NCBI GenBank assembly: GCA_032718475.1 | Contig: JAUCBJ010005983.1 | Coordinates: 1-64,000 of the forward strand | Direction of reading: 5' to 3' | Length of the DNA: 64,000 nucleotides | DNA from: Nemertoderma westbladi | Lineage: Eukaryota > Xenacoelomorpha > Nemertodermatida > Nemertodermatidae | In this document: positions 56,580-64,000 of the stretch, piece by piece | Position numbering within the stretch: the first letter of the stretch is position 1 | Layout: each line of letters starts with the position of its first letter | Program-made: the position numbers and the translations under genes | The notes under the pieces: generated by a model | Databases searched by the model: none | What the model was told of the DNA's origin: nothing | The model's input: only the letters and a program-made list of their open reading frames with translations

Positions 56580-57740
56580 GCTATTCTAGGAAGTACTCTT
56601 TTAATGTGTGCTTAAAGATTTCGACACTTTTGATTTCCTTGAAGGCATTCGGGAGTTTATTCCATAGACGTGGTCCTGATTATGAGAAAGCATGTGACGC
56701 CGATACCGTACGGTTTTGTGGGATTTGCGTGTGAGAAGTTGCGTTACGCAGGTGGTGAGAGGGCTCGTTAAATGCGATCAGCTCGCGCGGAGAGATATGT
56801 GCTGAGTGGTGTCGAATGTTGTGCACTTGTGTTAGCGTTATTTGATGGGTCCGCTCGGTAGTCGGCAGCCAGTTTATTTCCACAAAGTGAGCAGCGCTGA
56901 TGTGGGCCCTAGTGTCAATACCCAGACAGAATCGGATGAATTTCCGCTGGAGTGCATCGACTCGGTGGCGCAGGTGGCTCGCAGTGCTCGGGTACCAGCA
57001 GAAAGCGGCAAATTCAATGAGTGGCTGAATTAAGCAGTTGCATAGCAACCGACGTAAAGGTCTCACGAGGACTTGCGAATTTCGGTGGATGAATTTCAGG
57101 CATGCGTTGCCTTTACGAATGGCTAGTCGAGCTGACGCTGCCCCCGAGAGTGTGGCATCCATTGTGTAAACGAGGTATTTAACCGTATCTGAGAGACCAA
57201 GTTTTTTATTTTGGTATGAGATGACTAGGTCGTTATCAGACGCCAGACGTTGATGAGTTCCGAAGAGGAGGACTTCGAACTTCCCGGGGTGGATGCTAAG
57301 GCGGTTGTCGATTGCCCAGGTAGAGAGACTCTTGATAGTGTTTCAGTTAGACACGGGGAGATTTCAGCACAAGTGTCGCCTACTTTTAAAATGTTGGTGT
57401 CATCTGCATATTTCAGGGCGGTGGCGGAGTCATGTGTTTGGCGATACTTTGGAGTGTCTGAGATATTGTCGATGGAGTGCAGAGAAATGTCGAGGTCGCT
57501 CATGAGACCAGAAATATAAGTAACCGCTAGTAGATCCCCCTGGGGGTTCCGTAGTTGATAGCGATAATTCTGGAACTAGCGTTTCCAATCTGAAAGTATT
57601 GAGATCTGCCAGAGGTACTGTAGGATCGAAACCACTCGACGCTGTGTTCATCCAGGCCGATGCGGATGCATCGTAGTTTGTGGAGGAGAATATCATGGTC
57701 GACAGTGTCGAACGCTCGTTGTAGTTCAATCGCAACCATC
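56580..57740 (-). pseudogene. CR1/L2-like non-LTR retrotransposon pol relic
   Basis: Fragments in several minus-strand frames follow the order of a CR1/L2-type RT: LQRAFDTVDHDILLHKL (motif A) and GTPRG near 57540-57740; LKYADDTNIL (motif C) near 57400; WAIDNRLSIHPGKFEVLLFG near 57300; TMDATLSGAASARLAIRKGN at 57162; and a C-terminal GPRLWNKLPNAFKEIKSVEI at about 56600-56680. There is a stop in HAFS*SGPR and at least two frameshifts. It is an old, dead copy of a family unrelated to copies A-E. Confidence 0.85.
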
Positions 57741-57849
57741 CCAACTATAATACAGGTTTTGGTGCGTTAGGTCCTGATCTGCTGATTGCTGGTAGCGTTA
57801 GGGCCGTGCCATTAGATCAGTGGGTCCCGCCTGCCTCCAAAACCAGGCA

Positions 57850-57908
57850 GGTTATTAAAGGAGCAGGTTACAGAGGCGAGTTTAAAGGAACCTAAACAAT
57901 AAACGAAA
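57850..57908 (+). repeat. Dispersed repeat fragment (GGAGCAGGTTACAGAGG type)
   Basis: AAAGGAGCAGGTTACAGAGG and CTAAACAATAAACGAAAG match the array unit at 54.2-54.9 kb. Confidence 0.8.
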
Positions 57909-58160
57909 GTTAGGAATATTGTAGAATAGATTAATTGAGAATCAACGGTCAGATATATGCTACAGGACGTAATGCACCCGGACCTACAGTAAAGCTATGA
58001 CCTAAACACTACAGGACCTGCGCCATTACCTAAAGCTACGGGACCTAACGTACTGTATACCGATTTGGACCTAACACTACATTACCCTACTGCCCTAAGT
58101 ACCGGTAATAGGCAGATACTGATATAGGACTATGAACTTAATTAAAACAGCAGTACAGTA

Positions 58161-58937
58161 GGGTGAGTGAGGAAGACTTGACTTTAGGGGAGACTTGATT
58201 CTTTTAATAACTCTAAAACTATTGTAAATTATTTAACAATACCATACAAAAATGTGTAAATTACATGTTGGCTACACCCGCGCAACTCTTTGCAATGTAG
58301 TTAGTAGCCCGCCAACTGGGTGATTGACAGCTTAAACAAGATGACACTTCGTCAGAAAGCGGCACACATCAATATAATTACAGGAAAACAAATAATACGT
58401 GCCTGGATTGAAAATTATACAATATATGAATTAATAAAAAGTACCTTCCCGCGTTAAATTTAAATGCGGTTTTAATGAACTATTATTTATTCAGTTCTTG
58501 TTGGGAGAATCATGTGAACGACCAACTAAATTTGTATAAAATTTTGGATAATAATTTAACAATCTCATTTTTTGAAATTTTTGTGCTCTACTACTGTACA
58601 ATATAGACATGTTGAACAAGTAATTATTACACTTCTTATGCATTTTTGAACGAATTTACAAGAATGCGAGGTGGTGTTCAAGTCTCCCACTCTAGGTGTC
58701 AAGTCTCCCCCCCCCCCCCCCCCCCCCCCCCCATTGATGGACACTTGACACTTTTTCGAAAATACGAATATTTGGTTAAATTAAAAAGGTTTAAGACTTG
58801 AAATTCTCAAACTCTCACATACTGTAATGATAGCAATCATAAATGTAATGTGAAAAAGTTAAAACGGCATTGAAAAATGTATTTATCTGTTCTTTAGAGC
58901 GATTAACTTTTGGGGTTCAAGTCTCCCTCACTCACCC
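58161..58937. mobile_element. 777-bp TA-flanked MITE
   Basis: The inverted ends GGGTGAGTGAGGAAGACTTG (left) and CAAGTCTCCCTCACTCACCC (right) are flanked by TA at 58159-58160 and 58938-58939. Each end has a second GGAGACTTGA-like copy. A long C run (58708-58732) lies inside. A TA duplication suggests a Tc1/mariner-type mobiliser; none is encoded. Confidence 0.7.
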
Positions 58938-59103
58938 TAAAGCATTGATAGAGACATGTTATAGGCAGAATTGAGTTAGGCAGATTGATTAATAGCATTT
59001 AATTGCAGAATGGCTCCTGTGGGAAATTTGAATTTCACTTACTTCAGTTTGGCTTTTTAGGTCTAAGTTAGTCATATTTATTTATTGACAATAAAGGAAC
59101 TAG

Positions 59104-60137
59104 TACTACTACTATGATTGGCATGCTGCATTGCAGCTGCATTTTTAAGAATGCTGTGCCGGCTTATCGACAAAATTGCACCGCCACAACTCCCTATCAC
59201 CCATGACATTTGCTAGATCATCTTGCTGAGGACTTTCAAAGTTAACTGTCAAAATTTTGGTCTTTCTGGAGTTAATAAAAAGACCAACACTACAGTAGAA
59301 GCAGCATGTTCTAATGAGCTGAGGAGCCGTTGGGTTCCCTCTAGTGATTCTGAGAGTACTCCTAAGTCATCAGCAAAGTCTAGATTAGTTAGGTTACTTG
59401 GCAGGATTTCCTTCGACTTCTGGAGCCAGTAGGTGGAGTTATCATCACCCCATCATCATTATGATGATCTAAGGACATGCGTAGAACATAGTCAACAACA
59501 AGTATGAACAAGAATGGTGCAAGTGTGTCTCCCTGGAGGACGCCCCATAACACTTCAAATGGTTCTGTGTCACCGTCAACAGTAGACACAAATGTTGTCG
59601 AACCATCGTATACTGATCTGATTGCTGCAATAATTTCATCAGGAATCCCATATAATGAAAGTATGCTGAACATACGTGAGCGAGGGACTGAATCAAAGGC
59701 CTTGAAGAAGTCAACAAAGATAACAGCCAGATGCCTGTCCTTCTTTTTTGATAACTTGTGCCAAAATGGTCTCCATGGTCCCACGACCTTTACGGAACCC
59801 ATTCTGATTTCCACGGAGCAGTCTCTCAATGGGATCCCTGATGCGATTTAATAGAATTCTATTGTATAGCTTTGCAGCAATCGAGATCAATGAGATTCCC
59901 CGAAAAGAACCATAGAGTGTTCGGTTGCCCTTCTTGGGAACTGGCACCAACTTGTTTGTTTTCATTTCTTGTGGGACTCTTGTTGTTCGCTACATGTCTA
60001 CTATGATGGGATAGATGAGCTTTAAACACTCAGGTATTTTAAAGACCTCAGGGGGAACATCATCTACTGCACTGGCACCATTGGTCTTAATGCTCTTTGC
60101 AGCAGCCTTCACTTCTGCAAAGGAGATATCACCAATG
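59104..60137 (-). mobile_element. Family 1 non-LTR retrotransposon, copy C (internally deleted)
   Basis: The 3' tail is at 59104. Relative to copy A it lacks about 555 bp (junction at 59222, GATCAT|CTTGCTGAGG) and about 20 bp near 59755, and has single-base changes that break the frame. It is truncated 5' near the DISFAEVKAAAKS region. Confidence 0.92.
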
Positions 60138-61238
60138 ATACCAAACAGATTAAATGGAGTTTATGTTATCATAGGCCTAATATGTTTTACCGGAAGCATG
60201 TGGGTGTTAATATACTGTACGGGATAAAATGAATGTGCAAGAAATGAAAAAGAATGTATAATACAGTAGCAACAACATCAAGGCAAACGGTTAACTATAT
60301 ACTGTAAATACAGTAACTTATCTATTGTACTGTATTTTGCATTGTGCGCGTTTGCAGTACATGATGGGGCACGTTTATTTTGCATTAACAACTGTTTGAA
60401 ATGTAAAAATTTAAACAAAAATTCAGCAGTAAAGTCAGAAACGATTCGGCTGGATGTTATCACCTTCACCTTCTCTTTTGAGATAGCGAGATAATGGTAG
60501 GAAGGTAAGGTGGCAATGGGGGGTGGAAGGGGTTGAAATTCCAGAAAAGAAATGATCTATGTATCTAGGTTGTTGCCCATACAAGCAGGTTGTTGCCTAT
60601 GTTCTTTGCTGTAGTATTTTCGTTGGTCCTGCAGGGTTGAAAACGATTCTGGTGATTTATTTTTAAGCCACAAATATAATGCGTTTTTAAATAATTCCTT
60701 CGCTCTTTCTCAATCCATGTTAAACCAGGTGGCACCACTTTTCGTAGCAGGGGTATTTCCATTCCTACTGTAATACCCGAGGTTATGTATTTTTCCGGCG
60801 CACTCGAAATTGCACAGATATATACTGTACCCGGCTACTGTACAATATTTGAGAATTACAGTATTATCAACAGCATTGTTATCAATATTGAAATTTTTCA
60901 GTTTTCCAGTTCAGTAGGGCCCTACAAGTAAAGCTGCTCACTAATGCCATTCAAAATTTTGTCCACCGTTTTGGTCCTTCTTTCCGTTGACAGCTTGCAT
61001 ACTGTAACAACATGACGTGGTGGGAATAACAATTTATATCACCGATAATAAAATCGTCACAAATATATTAAGATATGGAACCTGGAATATAATCGATAAC
61101 CGATTTACCAGTAACATTTTATAATTTTTATATTCTTTTTATTTGAATGTAACGATTCCAACTTTTTATTGCAACTATTTACAATAAAAAGTTGGAGCAC
61201 CATTGATTACTTTGTCCGGCCCAACTCTGCCGTAAAGT
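60138..61238. other. Spacer between inverted copies C and E; no gene seen
   Basis: AT-rich. The frames at 60278-60469 and 60565-60762 (minus) have no domain. Confidence 0.45.
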
Positions 61239-62387
61239 CTTCTTCAAGGCCTTTGATTCAGTCTCTCGCTCACGTATGTTCAGCATACTTTCATTATATG
61301 GGATTCCTGATGAAATTATTGCAGCAATCAGATCAGTATTATGATGGTTCGACAACATTTGTGTCTACTGTTGACGGTGACACAGAACCATTTGAGGTGT
61401 TATGGGGCGTCTTCCAGGGAGACACACTTGCACCATTCTTGTTCATAATTGTGGTTGACTATGTTCAACGCATGTCCTTAGATCATCATAATGATGATGG
61501 GGTGATGATAACTCCACCTACTGGCTCCAGAAGTCGAGGAAATCCTGCTAAGTACCTAACTGATCTAGACTTTGCTGATGACTTAGGAGTACTCTCAGAA
61601 TCACTAGAGGGAGCCCAACGGCTCCTCAGCTCATTAGAACATGATGCTTCTAGTGTTGGTCTTTTTATTAACTCCAGAAATACTAACATTTTGACAGTTA
61701 ACTTTGAAAGTCCTCAGAAAGTCTCTGATCGGATGAGCATAAGCTCAACAGATGGTATGCTTGAGCATGTGGACGACTTCTGTTACCTGGGATCATTGAT
61801 CCGGAAGTCAGGTGAGGACCTTCGAATACGTAAGGGAAAGGCATGGGCAGCCTTGAATAGGCTTTCCAGGATTTGGAAGTCACCGAGAATTAATCGGAAA
61901 CTTAAGGTCCGATTATTTAGAGCAGCATTAGTTTCAGTACTCCTCTATGGGAGTCCATGCTGGGCTCTAACTGCTGAGGACACCAAATCTCTGGATGGCA
62001 CATTCACAAGAATGCAACGCCGGGTTCATTGTGTCAAGTACAATGCACACATCTCCAACCAGACACTATATAACATTGGAGGTGTCTCAATGGTTCCCCC
62101 AAGCTTGACACTAGAACAAAATCGCCTCCGCTTTGCAGGACATTGCTTTCGCCGTGAGGACCAGCCAGTGCATAATCTTGTACTTTGGCTGCCTCATGGA
62201 GTGAATAAGCATGGTGGACAGCCCATGACTTGAGACGCATCTTAAAGGACACTGGCCTTGAAGATGCGGATGATCTAGCAAATGTCATGGGTGATAGGGA
62301 GTTGCGGCGTCGCAATTTTGTCGACAAGCCGGCACAGCATTCTTAAAAATGCAGTTGCAATGCAGCATGCCGATCCTAGTAGTAGTT
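61239..62387 (+). mobile_element. Family 1 non-LTR retrotransposon, copy E (frame-broken)
   Basis: Plus strand, truncated 5' within RT motif A (KAFDS) and ending CGATCCTAGTAGTAG. There is a frame shift near 61340 (QSDQY|YDGS) and a 4-base loss at about 62230 that stops the frame after QPMT. It is slightly more diverged from A and D than they are from each other, and inverted relative to copy C 1.1 kb away. Confidence 0.92.
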
Positions 62388-62508
62388 AGTAAAAATATGC
62401 AATCACTTGATTTGCAAAATGATCCTTGTGAATGAAATTGTCTTCCGTGCCTATTGACAATAATTTAAGTCACTACTTTTTGGCAAAATAATTGGTTCAT
62501 CAGAACAT

Positions 62509-62656
62509 GGACACTGGCCTTGAAGACGTGGATGATCTATCAAATGTCATGAGTGGGAAGCGAGTGATGGGAAGTTGTGGAGGCGCAATTTTGACCACAA
62601 ACCGGGAGGGTATTCTTAATATATATAATGCACCTGCAATGCCCCTAGTAGTACTA
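62509..62656 (+). mobile_element. Diverged 3' end of a family 1 element
   Basis: GACACTGGCCTTGAAGACGT, then ATGATCTATCAAATGTCATGAG and CCCCTAGTAGTA parallel the last ~150 bp of copies A-E at lower identity. It is an older fragment. Confidence 0.75.
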
Positions 62657-62900
62657 TAGACTGTAGTAGTATCCAAGCTACACATAATAGGATCAGACCT
62701 GGAAGACTTTCAAGAATGACTATGGCTAATGAAACGTTTCTCATAACGTAATGTATATTCCATTCCCTTTGCGGATATGTTTTTCTGGTCCCCATTTGTG
62801 AACAAAATTCAACAAGCGTGAAACCGTGCAAAGGACCGCGTATACTAACGCATGAACTGTGTCCTTGAATGGCTTACTACCAATCTAACTACCAAAAAAC

Positions 62901-62978
62901 ATTCACCGGAATGTGGGGATTGAACGCGGTACCTAAAGATTCAAAGTCCAACGCTCTACCAACTTCACCACTGCGCCG
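62901..62978 (-). repeat. tRNA-Gln(TTG)-like sequence, probably a SINE head or tRNA pseudogene
   Basis: On the minus strand GGCGCAGTGGTGAAGTTGGT then AGAGCGTTGGACTTTGAATC has a D arm and an anticodon arm with loop CTTTGAA (anticodon TTG). The T arm GCGTTCAATCCCC is preceded by GTACC. The anticodon 3' stem is imperfect and the acceptor stem does not pair well, so I prefer a relic. Confidence 0.5.
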
Positions 62979-62984
62979 TATAAA

Positions 62985-64000
62985 GCCTTATAAAGATAAA
63001 ACCCAACTGGAAACTAACACCAACACCAACAAGGGAGTGAATAATATATCGCTACGCGGACCTACAGTAAAATACCTAATACAGTAATACACTAAATGTT
63101 ATGGATATGGGCAATCAATGAGATACAGTAACAGTTGTGTTAAATATCCCTTATTGTTCTTGATTTTTCCTATAAACTAGAGCTTTAAATTGGTTGCTCT
63201 CTCAGAATTGTTGCTGCTATGATGTTCTCGTTCTACTATACATATGTATGAGGTTCTGTATGAATTGTCCGTGCAGTGCAGATGTGTTATAAACATAAAT
63301 CATGTAACTGTTAGGTTTTAATGATCCAATACCAAAGTAAACGCATACAGTTACATGCTATTCATTTACAACATAAGTAATTGGACTTTTGGACTTTTAT
63401 TTTAGCTTTTATTTTAACACTATTATATTGTTAGATACATTAATTGGTGATTTATACGAAACGGCTCCATATTGAGATGATTAACCATTGTCAATTGATA
63501 GAGCTCGTCTTCAGCTTACAGATGGTACCAAAATATCATTTTTGCAAAATTGTTACTGTAGTTCCATTGTTTTGACTTAGGTCAGAGTAGACGCATCATT
63601 GTGATGGGTGTGTGGACATAGACGTATCAGGTGTGATGGGTGTGTGGACATAGACGTATCAGGTGTGATGGGTGTGTGGACATGACGTATCAGAGCGATG
63701 GCTGGACATAAACATATCAGATTCCTGCTTGGACATGCAATACTGTTAGCCGTACAGTATGATACGGGTGCATGAAGGTATTATTATATAGGTGCAGGTG
63801 GGTACACCTTATACCGGTATCAAATGGAAAATGGATTTTCGTATTTCGTATCGCAGTATTTCATTTGTATCGAATTTCGTATCGTATCATAAAAATTGAC
63901 TTCGTATCGTATAATACGAATAAATATTTTTCGTATTTCGTACCGTATTTTCGTATATTATTATTTTATAAATATTAATGTTTTTAACAGTCAAAACAAA
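62985..64000. other. Intergenic; no gene seen
   Basis: AT-rich, apart from the tandem repeat at 63590-63725. The end of the window has TCGTAT-type low-complexity sequence (63835-63960). Confidence 0.45.
63590..63725. repeat. ~35-bp tandem repeat
   Basis: Three to four copies of GTGATGGGTGTGTGGACATA plus GACGTATCAG. The last copies are shortened. Confidence 0.88.

Overview
This is repeat-rich, AT-rich nuclear DNA from an animal, most likely a marine invertebrate. The evidence is spliced genes with GT-AG introns, non-LTR retrotransposons, tRNA-derived repeats, many minisatellites and several DNA-transposon relics. The species cannot be fixed from the sequence. There is no bacterial, organellar or rRNA signal.

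Layout. Positions 2-1253 hold the last three exons of an unrecognised plus-strand gene. Positions 1938-11915 are a huge 33/36-bp BamHI minisatellite, split at 5166-6880 by a 5'-truncated non-LTR retrotransposon. Positions 12871-20447 carry, on the minus strand, six exons of an RBBP6-type gene (DWNN, CCHC zinc knuckle and RING domains). I assembled these exons by hand; all splice phases agree. Two of its introns hold minisatellites that start at the 5' splice site. One of these arrays is interrupted by a 2.4-kb fold-back element with a visible target-site duplication. Positions 20.5-34.5 kb are intergenic DNA with a split duplication, a second retrotransposon family, a single candidate exon, and a ~165-bp repeat array bracketed by a recurring 15-18-base motif.

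Positions 34531-42370 are the most unusual part. This looks like a 7.8-kb DNA element with long, internally palindromic terminal inverted repeats. It carries two intact minus-strand genes: a C2H2 / acidic / coiled-coil protein and a 569-residue orphan. The two genes have near-duplicate promoters, and the first is enclosed by inverted arrays of a 19-21-bp palindrome. No transposase, integrase or polymerase was recognised in it.

Positions 43.7-64 kb are a graveyard of mobile elements. There are four more copies of the same retrotransposon family, one nearly full length and one with an 11-bp target duplication, plus a degraded 3' end. There is also a CR1/L2-like pol relic, a Mutator-like MITE with a 9-bp duplication, a TTAA-flanked MITE that carries its own minisatellite, a TA-flanked MITE, a small fold-back element and several tandem arrays.

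Only the RBBP6-type gene, the 5' partial gene and the two genes of the 7.8-kb element look like functional non-retroelement coding sequence. Most other open frames come from repeats whose unit length is a multiple of three, or are shadows of the genes described here.
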